Notes under the pieces: model-generated
Databases searched by the model: none
What the model was told of the DNA's origin: nothing
The model's input: only the letters and a program-made list of their open reading frames with translations
In this document: positions 46,025 to 53,767 of the stretch, in pieces
How the letters are laid out: each line of letters opens with the position of its first letter
Position numbering within the stretch: the first letter of the stretch is position 1
NCBI GenBank assembly: GCA_963751835.1
Contig: CAVVWD010000020.1
Coordinates: forward strand, 181,408 to 245,407
DNA from: JACVRW01 sp963751835
Lineage (GTDB): Bacteria > Actinomycetota > Thermoleophilia > Solirubrobacterales > Thermoleophilaceae
Direction of reading: 5' to 3'
Length of the DNA stretch: 64,000 nt
Program-made: the position numbers and the translations under genes

Positions 46025-46220
46025 CCGCCTTGCCTCCTGTCGTCTGATTCGCGGCAACCAGCGACTGCCGTACCGGACCAGCCACGTCCGACACGAACAC
46101 TTTCAGACGAGAGCTCGAATCTGCTTCGCAGGACTCAATCGCCACTTCCACCGCCACGAGACCGAGTCGCTCACATCGCTGCATAGCGACGTCGCGGGGC
46201 GGGCGAAGCGTGAGCTTTCG

Positions 46221-46272
46221 TGATGGGCGCGGCTGGGTTCGAACCAGCGACCTCTCGCGTGTGAGGCGATCT
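46221..46272 (-). other. Partial tRNA-Val(CAC)-like sequence, 3' portion
   Basis: On the minus strand the sequence runs from a D-loop-like GGTAGATCGC through an anticodon loop CTCACAC (anticodon CAC), a variable loop, a perfect T arm (GCTGG/CCAGC) and an acceptor strand CGCGCCCA. The matching 5' acceptor strand GGGCGCG and D-stem are missing; the homology stops at GGTAGA. This is a tRNA 3' fragment, as left at integration sites, and not a functional tRNA. Confidence 0.65.
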
Positions 46273-46372
46273 ACCTCGGGCTGCAAATCCTGGAGGTTTG
46301 CAGGGGAAACGGCCAGAGGACGGCCCGACCTTCGGCTTCCAGTCACCACGAGTTCCAGGGGATTCCCTGGGA

Positions 46373-46404
46373 TTTGGGCCAGAGACCGACCTCTCTGGCC
46401 CAAA
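46373..46404. repeat. Perfect 13-bp inverted repeat
   Basis: TTTGGGCCAGAGA and its exact complement are separated by a six-base loop, CCGACC. The A-rich 3' end (CCCAAAAG) would be a weak terminator for minus-strand transcription when read in reverse. No coding gene ends nearby on either strand, so its role is unclear. Confidence 0.7.
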
Positions 46405-46628
46405 AGCTACGCGACGCCGAAGCGGAGGCGTGGGGACGCCTGTCGGAGAGAAGAGCAGTGATCGCTGCACGGAGTCGGTTTCAAGGGCTGGCACCCCCCA
46501 ACTGTCCGGAGGCGGGGCTTGCGCAGTTGAGTCCCGCGTCGGGGCGCCCGAGACTTCGATGTGCTCGGCCGTGGCTGAGTTGCCTGTGGGCAGCGAGACC
46601 GGGGTCCGAGTTCATTCCCTCCTCCAGT

Positions 46629-46662
46629 CCCGGGTCAGGCGCCACCCGTCGCCTGACCCGGG
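46629..46662 (-). terminator. Hairpin downstream of the SulP gene
   Basis: A 13-bp perfect stem (CCCGGGTCAGGCG/CGCCTGACCCGGG) with an eight-base loop lies 106 bp beyond the minus-strand SulP stop. It is the best candidate for the end of the AI-2E/SulP transcript. Confidence 0.65.
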
Positions 46663-46767
46663 AAGGCCTGCCGACGCGCCTTAGGTCTGGGCCAGATCGA
46701 CCTCGTGACGGTCGTATCTCTGATCGTCACCAATCTGGGGCGGCGCAGCGACCGCAGCCCGAGGCGT

Positions 46768-48474
46768 TCAGCCCGACTCGTCCGCTGGCGGTGCGGGCGT
46801 CCTCACGAACTCCCGCGCCGCCTCGACCGCCGCCTCGGTCGAGCCGCCGACGAGCTCGGTGGCCTCGAAGATCCGCACCGGGCGCTCACGACCCGGTCGC
46901 CGCGCGCCCGTCCGGGTGCGCCGGAGCTGCGCCACCAGCTTCGGATCGACTCCGCTGACGTACATGCGCCCGCCGGCCTCCGCCACGCGTGCCGCGTAGT
47001 CCTCGACGACGACCACGAACGTCGCGCCCAGCGCCACCCGGCCGCGCAGCCGCAGGACCACGGCGGGACGGTCCGCGCCGGTGGGGTCGGGCAACCGGGC
47101 CTGCAGCGTGCGGGCGCCGGCGAACAGCAGGCTCCCGTACGCCTCGAGCACGGTGACGTCGTGATCGGCCAGGCGAGCCGGAGCGGGTTCCTCCCGGAAA
47201 CGTCCGCCGGCGAGCGGCACGAGCCGCACGACGCGGAGGTCCATCGCCTCGCGGTTGAGCTGCAGCAGCAGCGACAGCGCGACCCCGATCCCGACCGCCA
47301 CCGCGATCGGCAGGAAGAGCGTCGCAGCAAACGTGGTGGCGAGCGCCACCTGTGAAGCGACCGAACTGAGGAAAACGGTGCGCAGTTCGCCGATGTCGAT
47401 CGATCCGGCGGCGGCAAAGATCAGGACGGCGGCAAGCGTCGGCATCGCCACCTGCCCGACGACGCCGGAGAACGCAACGAGGATCAGCAGCATCCAGATA
47501 CCCGACCAGATCGAGGCCCAGCGGGTGCGCGCGCCCGCCGCGAGGTTCAGCGCGGTCTGCCCGACCGAGCCGCCGACCGGCTGCCCCTTGAACAGGCCGC
47601 TGGCGATGTTGCCGATGCCCTGGGCGACGAAGTCGCCGTCGACGCTGGACGGCGAGCCGCCGGCGTTGGGCGCGACCTCGCGTACGCCGGCCCCTTGCAC
47701 CAGCACGATCACGGCGATCGCGAGCGCGCCCACCACCAGGTCGAACGAGAACTGGTCAAGCGCCGGCAGCGCCGGCAGCGGGAGGCCGCTCGGAATGTCC
47801 CCGATGTCGTCCACGCGCTGCACGACGTCGTCCCCGGTCACGACCAGCACGGCTGTGGGGACGACGAGCGCGAGGAGCGCGCTGAACCCACCCAGCGTCG
47901 TGCGCGACGCGATCAGCAACAGCGCCAGCGCACCGATTCCGGTCAGGGCCGACGCCCATTCGATTGCACCCGGATCCGTCACGACGTCGAACGCCTTCGC
48001 GACCGCGGTGTCACCTTGCGCCGGGACGCCGAGCAATGCGGGCAGTTGGCCGAGGATGATGTTGGCCGCCACGCCGGTGAGGAACCCGGTCATCACCGAG
48101 TGCGACACGAAGCGCGTATAGCGCCCGAGGCGCAGCAGGCCGGCGGCGACCATCACGGCACCCGCGAGGATCGTAAGCAGGAAGAGTGCCTCCGGACGCT
48201 CCGCGGGATTGATCTGGTCGATCGCCGAGCCTGCTGCGAGCGCGGCGGCGCTCGTCGTCGTGATGACCATGCGTTGCGTGCTCGCGCTCAGACCGCCCGC
48301 GATCGGGCCAACAAAGCTCGCGTAGAGGCCGTGGATCGGGTTGACGCCGGCCAGCACGCTGGCGGCCATCCCGTCCGGCACGCTGCCGACGGCGCCGGGG
48401 ATCCCCGCGATCGCATCCTCTTTCGCGGAGCCCCGGTCCGGCGCGCGGGAGCGGAGCCAGCGCAGCGGGGCCAC
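46768..48474 (-). CDS. SulP-family anion (sulfate/bicarbonate) permease
   Basis: This 568-aa membrane protein has about 12 helices. SulP features are DAIAGIPGAVGSVPDGMAASVLAGVNPIHGLYASFVGP at the start and GQPVGGSVGQTALNLAAGARTRWASIWSGIW in the middle. The C-terminal 150 residues form a STAS domain (VTVLEAYGSLLFAGARTLQARLPD, then VVLRLRGRVALGATFVVVVEDYAARVAEAGG). Conserved N-terminal and STAS regions are intact. It is the last gene of a three-gene unit with the AI-2E-type transporter. Substrate is not certain. Confidence 0.88.
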   Translation of the reverse strand: MAPLRWLRSRAPDRGSAKEDAIAGIPGAVGSVPDGMAASVLAGVNPIHGLYASFVGPIAGGLSASTQRMVITTTSAAALAAGSAIDQINPAERPEALFLLTILAGAVMVAAGLLRLGRYTRFVSHSVMTGFLTGVAANIILGQLPALLGVPAQGDTAVAKAFDVVTDPGAIEWASALTGIGALALLLIASRTTLGGFSALLALVVPTAVLVVTGDDVVQRVDDIGDIPSGLPLPALPALDQFSFDLVVGALAIAVIVLVQGAGVREVAPNAGGSPSSVDGDFVAQGIGNIASGLFKGQPVGGSVGQTALNLAAGARTRWASIWSGIWMLLILVAFSGVVGQVAMPTLAAVLIFAAAGSIDIGELRTVFLSSVASQVALATTFAATLFLPIAVAVGIGVALSLLLQLNREAMDLRVVRLVPLAGGRFREEPAPARLADHDVTVLEAYGSLLFAGARTLQARLPDPTGADRPAVVLRLRGRVALGATFVVVVEDYAARVAEAGGRMYVSGVDPKLVAQLRRTRTGARRPGRERPVRIFEATELVGGSTEAAVEAAREFVRTPAPPADESG

Positions 48475-48653
48475 TACGACCGCGGCGTCGACCGCGGGGG
48501 TGAGACCCGCAGGGTCGCTGGGAGCACCACCACCTCGAGCTCGTCGGCGATCTCCGCGATTGCGTCTGGGTCGGGCAGCCCCGCGCCGATCGTCGAGCCG
48601 CCCGCATCGCGGAGCGCGATGCCGATTACGGCATCGAAAGAGCCAGCGTGCAC
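48474..48653 (-). CDS. Small protein between two transporter genes
   Basis: This 59-aa protein starts at GTG 48653 with GAGGAAG just upstream and ends overlapping the first base of the SulP start. It reads HAGSFDAVIGIALRDAGGSTIGAGLPDPDAIAEIADELEVVVLPATLRV. It starts eight bases after the AI-2E-type stop. I do not recognise it, but the tight fit between two genes supports it as real. Confidence 0.5.
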   Translation of the reverse strand: MHAGSFDAVIGIALRDAGGSTIGAGLPDPDAIAEIADELEVVVLPATLRVSPPRSTPRS

Positions 48654-48660
48654 AGCTTCC

Positions 48661-49851
48661 TCACTCGCTCGCCAGGGCAGGGTCTGGCCCCTCTGCCGTG
48701 GGGAGCGTCTCATCCCGCTCGTCCTCGGCACGGGCGCGCGATAGGTCGGCCGAGATTCGGGTCACGGCCGATGTGGCGGGCGCCGCGAGGATCAGCCCCA
48801 CCGCACCGAAGAGGGCTCCGCCGCTGATCGTGACGATCAGGACGGCGAGCGGGTGAATGCCGAGCGCGGCGCCCATGGCGAGCGGCTGCACCAGCTGCTG
48901 AAGCACGCTGTTCGCGAGCACCTGGACCACGATCATGCCGACTGCGGCGTCCGTCCCGGCGCCGCCCAGCGCGACCAAGACAGAAAACGCGCCCGCCGTC
49001 CAGGCCCCGACATAGGGAACGTAGGCGGCGAGCAGGGTGACCACCGCGATCGTGCCCGCAAGCGGGACGCCGAGCAGCAGCGCCCCGAGCCCGACCACGG
49101 CCGCGTTGAAGGCCGCAACCAACGTGACGCCGAGGAAGTAGCCCCGCAAGGACTCGAGAGTCCGCGTGCTGATCGTACGGGCGACCGGCGCCGGGACGCC
49201 CATGTGGCGCTCTCCCCAGGCCCGGATCTTGGGGCCGTCGGCGAGCAGGAAGATAAGGCTGAGGGCCGTGATGGCGAGAAAGAAGAGCAGCGAAGAGAGC
49301 TCCTTGAGGCCCGTCCCGAGACCTTCGAGCAGCGCGCTAACGCCCTGGGTTGCGGACGAGTCGGCGTCCTGCGTCGCGTTCTCTGCGTCGTCCCGTTCAA
49401 CGCCCAGGTCTTCCAGCCAGCCCTCGATCGTGTTCTTGGCCTCGTCCAAGTGGGCACTCAAATCACTGCTCTGACTCGTGATGCCGGCAAGCACGACGAA
49501 CACGACCAGTGCGCCGAGCAGGACGGCCGCGACGAGGAGCAGGATCGCGCCCGCCCACCGGGGCACCCCTCGACGCTGCAGCCAGCCAACCAGCGGAGCG
49601 GCGACCGCCGCGATCACCCCGGCGGCAATCACGGGGAGCACGATCGTGTGCGTGAGCGAGAGCAGCCAGATAGCACCGACTAGGAACAAGGCGACGCCGA
49701 CCAGCAGCCACGCCGTGAGCCCGACATCGCGCAGCCAACGCGGAGTGGCAAAAACGCCCGTCAGCTCCGCAGCGTCGATCTCGATGTAGTCGTCCTCGGG
49801 ACTACGCGGCTCTGCGGCACCCTTCCGGCGTCGAAGCCGACCGCGCATCAC
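48661..49851 (-). CDS. AI-2E/PerM-family membrane transporter
   Basis: This 396-aa protein has a first hydrophobic pair, a conserved IAGVIAAVAAPLVGWLQRRGVPRWAGAILLL block, an external coiled segment (HLDEAKNTIEGWLEDLGVERDD), and the C-terminal membrane core with PLAGTIAVVTLLAAYVPYVGAWTAG and QPLAMGAALGIHPLAVLIVTISGGALFGAVGLILAAP. These are standard for the family, some members of which export autoinducer-2 or Na+. It heads a unit with a small protein and SulP. Confidence 0.87.
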   Translation of the reverse strand: MMRGRLRRRKGAAEPRSPEDDYIEIDAAELTGVFATPRWLRDVGLTAWLLVGVALFLVGAIWLLSLTHTIVLPVIAAGVIAAVAAPLVGWLQRRGVPRWAGAILLLVAAVLLGALVVFVVLAGITSQSSDLSAHLDEAKNTIEGWLEDLGVERDDAENATQDADSSATQGVSALLEGLGTGLKELSSLLFFLAITALSLIFLLADGPKIRAWGERHMGVPAPVARTISTRTLESLRGYFLGVTLVAAFNAAVVGLGALLLGVPLAGTIAVVTLLAAYVPYVGAWTAGAFSVLVALGGAGTDAAVGMIVVQVLANSVLQQLVQPLAMGAALGIHPLAVLIVTISGGALFGAVGLILAAPATSAVTRISADLSRARAEDERDETLPTAEGPDPALASE

Positions 49852-49996
49852 GTCAGGTAATCCTCGAGGAGGCGGTGCGGAAAGGCTGGCACCCGTCTAA
49901 CCCGCCGTGTCGTCTTCGCCGATCGCGGGAGCGCCGACAGCCACTATTAGCTGTGGGCGCGGTGCATTCCACCTGACTATGGGTCACTCGCCCGCG

Positions 49997-50122
49997 CTAT
50001 CTCGACTCGTCGGCGACCGCGATGGCGAGTCCGAGGGTCTGCTCGTCGAGGCCTGAGCGCTCCGGAATCCCTTCATTCATCTTCACGAGGGTGTCGAGCA
50101 CGGGTGTATTCACCTCGGCCAT
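49997..50122 (-). CDS. Mini carboxymuconolactone-decarboxylase-like protein with internal deletion
   Basis: This 41-aa frame has a strong ribosome-binding site (GGGAGGAG) upstream on the minus strand. The first 29 residues (AEVNTPVLDTLVKMNEGIPERSGLDEQT) look like the N-terminus of a CMD/AhpD-family protein, and the last 12 (LGLAIAVADESR) like its C-terminus. The central part of about 75 residues with the catalytic region is absent. An in-frame internal deletion is the likely origin. Any function would be new. Confidence 0.55.
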   Translation of the reverse strand: MAEVNTPVLDTLVKMNEGIPERSGLDEQTLGLAIAVADESR

Positions 50123-50200
50123 CGGTTGCTCCTCCCTAGATAGACGTGGTTGGGGTTGCGGCCCACTCCCGTTGGGGTCGGCCGACGGGGCGGGTGTCGC

Positions 50201-50491
50201 TCAGCCGTGACCCAGCAGCCTTGCCTTCTCGCGCTCGAACTCCTCGTCCGTAAGCACGTTCTGCTCGTGAAGCTCGCCCAACTGCTTGAGCTGCTCCATC
50301 GCCTCATGTGTCAGTCCGCCGGCCGCGGGCGGCCGCTCGGCCTGGCCGGGGTCAGCGGGCGCAGGCTGCTGGGCAGCTGCCGCCTCCTCCTGCTGCTGCG
50401 CTTCCTTTGCGTCTCTGTGCTTCTTGGCCGCAAAGGCGGCTCCTCCGACTACGGCGGCGCGTCGTCTGCGCTGGCGTCTGTCTTGTCCCAT
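50201..50491 (-). CDS. SHOCT-domain small protein
   Basis: This 96-aa protein has a basic leader (GQDRRQRRRRAAVVGGAAFAAKKHRDAKE), a glutamine/alanine/proline-rich linker and a C-terminal SHOCT domain (MEQLKQLGELHEQNVLTDEEFEREKARLLG). AAGGAGG sits just before the ATG. SHOCT proteins often attach to membranes or oligomerise; here they recur in the region next to DUF6325 proteins. Confidence 0.78.
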   Translation of the reverse strand: MGQDRRQRRRRAAVVGGAAFAAKKHRDAKEAQQQEEAAAAQQPAPADPGQAERPPAAGGLTHEAMEQLKQLGELHEQNVLTDEEFEREKARLLGHG

Positions 50492-51048
50492 CACATCCTC
50501 CTTGACTAGATTGCGCTGTTGGGTCCGCTCAAACCGCCCGAGGTCCGCACCCCATCCACCGTTAGATGCAATGGGATGCAACGACGCGAGCGGACCCGGC
50601 TCACGACGGCACCCCCTGAGCCCGTGCCGGCGCTGCCACGCACCTACGTGCGCGAGCAGACCCAGCCTTGCGAGAGGTTGGCACCGCCGGCGCCACTCGG
50701 CACACGTCATGCCCTCCGGAATTTCGGGCTCCACGACGTAGAGCGGCGAGGGACCCGTACCGTCCCCAAGTCGAGGCGCGGGAGGGACCCTGCCGGTGGT
50801 GGAGGACGCCCTTCCCGGCCGGGGGCTACGAGACTGATGCCAGACCGTGGTGGAAGAGGAGCGGGTCATGCGTGTGCCTCCTCCGAGATTGAACGCTCCC
50901 CGGCGGGTTTGGTCATCATCCAGATGGGACGATCTCTCGGCCTACTTCGGCGTTCCCGGCGAATTCGGAAGCTGGGTCCGAACCATGGGCGTGCGGCCCG
51001 GCGCGGCTTGTCGAGCTGTTCACCGGGGGCAGGAAGCGTGTGCGTCGC
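50492..51048. other. Gap with no supported gene
   Basis: Reading frames in this 557-bp stretch are shadows with biased composition and no ribosome-binding sites. A short direct repeat GATGCAA occurs twice around 50571-50590. I see no conserved motif copy here. Confidence 0.45.
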
Positions 51049-51267
51049 TCACCATTTGAGCTCGATTTCGAGTTCCCGCTCGTCGTCCTCGATTTCGATC
51101 TCGAGCTTGAAGTCGACCTCGTCGGCCACGTGCACCTTGAAGTGGATGCCGCCGCGGTCGAACTCGATGTCGTTGTGTTTCGCAAGCGCGTCGGCGAGGG
51201 CGTGCAGGCGGGCGGCGGCGTCCTCTCGGCTGAGCCGTTCCTTCTCGGTGATCTCCATCAGGTCCAT
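51049..51267 (-). CDS. Amphi-Trp domain protein
   Basis: This 72-aa protein matches the amphi-Trp family: MEITEKERLSREDAAARLHALADALAKHNDIEFDRGGIHFKVHVADEVDFKLEIEIEDDERELEIELKW, ending in the characteristic tryptophan. AAGGAGG lies just upstream of the ATG at 51267. Its function is unknown. A copy of the shared 22-bp motif lies 200 bp upstream in the correct orientation. Confidence 0.8.
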   Translation of the reverse strand: MDLMEITEKERLSREDAAARLHALADALAKHNDIEFDRGGIHFKVHVADEVDFKLEIEIEDDERELEIELKW

Positions 51268-51467
51268 TCGAGCCTCCTTGGCGTTGACGTTGCGGGTTTC
51301 TGGTCGCGGCCGGCGGCGATTCGCGCCAGCTCGACCAGGCCGGCCTAGACGCCTTCGGGAGCCGTGGCCGAGGGCCTCATCACGTTGCCCGCGACCGGTG
51401 GCCGCCGTGGGCGGTGAGGCCGTAACAGGACCATCGCGACAATCCTGCAACCGCACAAACGACTAGT

Positions 51468-51489
51468 CATCGTCCCGATGGGATGAAAT
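51468..51489 (-). promoter_or_regulatory. Shared 22-bp motif, copy 1 (amphi-Trp)
   Basis: ATTTCAT, spacer CCCATCGG, GACGATG on the minus strand; 200 bp upstream of the amphi-Trp start. The copy at 56346 is identical over all 22 bases. Confidence 0.65.
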
Positions 51490-51541
51490 CGAGACGATCC
51501 GGGCGAATGCTCGGCTCTCGCCGACGAGCACGCTTGCCGGG

Positions 51542-51563
51542 ATTTCATGCAATCTGGGCGATG
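51542..51563 (+). promoter_or_regulatory. Shared 22-bp motif, copy 2 (DUF2252)
   Basis: ATTTCAT, spacer GCAATCTG, GGCGATG on the plus strand; 86 bp upstream of the DUF2252 start. It is divergent from copy 1 across the same intergenic region of 382 bp, which holds no other feature I can recognise. Confidence 0.65.
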
Positions 51564-51649
51564 ACGCGTCGGCTCAGGAGCGGTTCCATGGAACCGACGG
51601 CACACCCGAAGTATTCGAGCTTTCGCCCGACGGCGAAGGGAGCGACATC

Positions 51650-53122
51650 ATGGCGGACGTTGAGACCCCCCTTGACGGTTCGGAGGCGGCCGGGACACGA
51701 GAGCGCGACGCTCGGCACCACAGGCCAAAGGCGATACCCCACCCCACCGCAGGGGAGCGAGCGGCACGGGGCAAGGAGGCGAGGGCGGTGGCGCCGCGCT
51801 CCGGGCATGGCGAATGGGAGCCGGCATCCGATCGGCCTGATCCGGTCGAGCTGCTCGAAGAGCAGGCGGCCACTCGGGTCCCCGAGCTGGTGCCGATCCG
51901 CTACGGGCGGATGCTGGTGTCGCCGTTCACGTTCTTCCGCGGTGCCGCCTACCCCATGGCGGCCGACCTGGCCGCTGCGCCCCGGACAGGGCTACAGGTG
52001 CAGCTCTGTGGCGATGCGCATCTGTCCAACTTCGGTGGGTTCGCCGCGCCCGACCGGCGGCTGGTGTTCAGCATCAATGACTTCGACGAGACGCTACCGG
52101 GCCCGTTCGAGTGGGACGTGAAGCGGCTGGTGGCCAGCTTCGCCGTGGCAGGCCGGGATCGAGGCTTCGACGTCAAACAACGGCAGGCGATCAATCGGGC
52201 CGTGACGCGTTCGTACCGGGAGGCGATCAGGGCGTTCGCCGAGATGTCCAACCTCGAGGTCTGGTACGCCCGCATCGACGTGGACGAGGTCGCCGCGCTG
52301 GCTCGACGGGGGACCCCAAAGCAGCGGAAGCGGTTCGAGCGCAACTTGGCCAAGGCACGGTCGAAGGACAGTCTGAAGGCGTTCGCGAAGCTCACGCAGA
52401 TCGTCGACGGCGAGCCCAGGATCGCGAGCGACGCGCCGCTAATCATCCCGATCGAGGAGGTCGTGTCGGGCGTCGAACAGGCCGAGCTCGAGGAGTTCGT
52501 ACGGGGGGTCATCCGCTCGTACCGGCGCACCCTGAGCGCCGACCGCCGGCAGCTGCTCGAGCGCTTTCGCTACGTCCACTCGGCGCACAAGGTTGTCGGC
52601 GTGGGCAGCGTCGGCACGCGCGCATGGATCGTGCTCATGCTCGGGCGCGACGAGAACGATCCGCTGTTCCTGCAGCTCAAGGAGGCGCAGGCGTCGGTGC
52701 TCGAGCCGTTCCTGGGCAAGAGCGCGTTCGCCAACCACGGCCAGCGGGTCGTCGAGGGCCAGCGGCTGACACAGGCCGCCAGCGACATCATGCTCGGCTG
52801 GATCCGGGTGACGGCTTTCGACGGCGTGACCCGGGATTTCTACATGCGCCAGCTCTGGGACGGCAAGGGCTCGGCTCTGGTCGAGATGATGAACCCACTG
52901 GCGATGACGGTGTACGCGGAGCTGTGCGGCCATGCGCTCGCGAAGGCACATGCCCGCTCCGGGGATGCGATCGCAATCGGGAGCTACGTCGGCGCGGGCG
53001 ACAGCTTCGACCGTTCGCTGGCCTCGTTCGCAGAGGCCTACGCCGACCAGAACGAGCGCGACTACAACGCCCTGCTGGAGGCGGTTGCCTCCGGTCGGGT
53101 GGCGGCCGAGACAGGCCTCTGA
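51650..53122 (+). CDS. DUF2252-family protein
   Basis: This 490-aa protein fits DUF2252: RYGRMLVSPFTFFRGAAYPMAADLA, LCGDAHLSNFGGFAAPDRRLVFSINDFDETLPGPFEWDVKRLVAS, RVVEGQRLTQAASDIMLGW, and DFYMRQLWDGKGS. The GDAHLSNF and NDFDE motifs resemble the catalytic and metal loops of aminoglycoside-phosphotransferase-like kinases, so a small-molecule kinase is possible. The charged N-terminus of 50 residues may be unstructured. Preceded by a copy of the shared motif. Confidence 0.87.
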   Translation: MADVETPLDGSEAAGTRERDARHHRPKAIPHPTAGERAARGKEARAVAPRSGHGEWEPASDRPDPVELLEEQAATRVPELVPIRYGRMLVSPFTFFRGAAYPMAADLAAAPRTGLQVQLCGDAHLSNFGGFAAPDRRLVFSINDFDETLPGPFEWDVKRLVASFAVAGRDRGFDVKQRQAINRAVTRSYREAIRAFAEMSNLEVWYARIDVDEVAALARRGTPKQRKRFERNLAKARSKDSLKAFAKLTQIVDGEPRIASDAPLIIPIEEVVSGVEQAELEEFVRGVIRSYRRTLSADRRQLLERFRYVHSAHKVVGVGSVGTRAWIVLMLGRDENDPLFLQLKEAQASVLEPFLGKSAFANHGQRVVEGQRLTQAASDIMLGWIRVTAFDGVTRDFYMRQLWDGKGSALVEMMNPLAMTVYAELCGHALAKAHARSGDAIAIGSYVGAGDSFDRSLASFAEAYADQNERDYNALLEAVASGRVAAETGL

Positions 53123-53177
53123 TCCCCCGGTTCCGGCGGCTCGGTCGACTCCCTGAGTAAGGGCCACTCAGGTGCGA

Positions 53178-53199
53178 ATTTCATGTCATCTGGATGATG
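53178..53199 (+). promoter_or_regulatory. Shared 22-bp motif, copy 3 (DUF7144)
   Basis: ATTTCAT, spacer GTCATCTG, GATGATG on the plus strand; 77 bp upstream of the start at 53277. Including flanks it is the most symmetric copy: TTTCAT at 53179 and ATGAAA at 53197-53202 form an inverted repeat around an inner CATC-TG-GATG. Confidence 0.65.
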
Positions 53200-53276
53200 A
53201 AACAAGTTCTGCATCGCGCTTCGATAGTTCACGGTCGCGGACAAGCGGCCGATTCAACTCTCAAGGAGGTACGGCA

Positions 53277-53660
53277 ATGCGAGGTGCGGGCCGAGTCATG
53301 TTCGCGGCAATCATGCTGTTGCTCGTGGGCACGCTCAACATCGTCTACGGCATCGGTGCCCTGGACAACGCGAACATCTTCGTCAACGACACGCGATACA
53401 TACTCACAAACCTCAGCACCCTCGGCTGGGTCCTGATCATCCTCGGGGTGATCCAGCTCACGGGTGGTTTCTCGCTGATGGCGGGCAGCACCTACGGCCG
53501 CGTAATCGGCATCATCGGCGCCAGCCTCGGAGCATTCGGGGCGCTGCTGTCGATCGGGGGCGCCTACCCATGGTGGAACCTCGCCGTCTTCGCCCTCTGC
53601 GTGTACGTCGTCCACGGTCTCATCGTCTACGGCGAGGACGAGCGCCCGGCAGAAGCCTGA
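53277..53660 (+). CDS. DUF7144-like four-helix membrane protein
   Basis: This 127-aa protein has four membrane helices: FAAIMLLLVGTLNIVYGIGAL, LGWVLIILGVIQLTGGFSLM, GRVIGIIGASLGAFGALLSIG and WNLAVFALCVYVVHGLIVYG. The pattern matches the DUF7144 family of actinobacteria. AAGGAGGT lies six bases before the ATG. A broken relative of the third-helix region occurs at 57163. Function unknown, probably an envelope stress protein from context. Confidence 0.8.
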   Translation: MRGAGRVMFAAIMLLLVGTLNIVYGIGALDNANIFVNDTRYILTNLSTLGWVLIILGVIQLTGGFSLMAGSTYGRVIGIIGASLGAFGALLSIGGAYPWWNLAVFALCVYVVHGLIVYGEDERPAEA

Positions 53661-53767
53661 GCACGCCGGCCATCTGATCACCCAAGACGATCGGTTCCGG
53701 ATCGCCATGGCCGGCAGTAGAGCCGGCCGGCGTTCAACGCGTCAGTCTCCCTGTGTGCTCCGCCGGG

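Larger units (their letters stand above)
46273..46767. other. Gene-free, hairpin-rich stretch
   Basis: I see no gene here. It contains CTGCAAA-N9-TTTGCAG around 46281-46303, CCAGGG-GATT-CCCTGG at 46355-46370, a 13-bp hairpin at 46373-46404 and another at 46629-46662. Adjacent to the tRNA fragment, this looks like a remnant of a mobile-element end, although no integrase remains. Confidence 0.5.

Noticed and set aside
46221..46290. Complete functional tRNA-Val
   Set aside because: The 5' acceptor strand and D-stem cannot be found; homology stops at the D loop.
50571..50600. An eighth copy of the motif before the SHOCT gene at 50491
   Set aside because: CATCCACC and GATGCAAT elements are present, but spacing and half-sites do not match the other seven.
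51468..51563. The 22-bp motif as an ordinary -35/-10 promoter pair
   Set aside because: The halves are eight bases apart, far less than the 16 to 19 needed, and do not resemble housekeeping sigma hexamers. An unusual sigma factor is not excluded.
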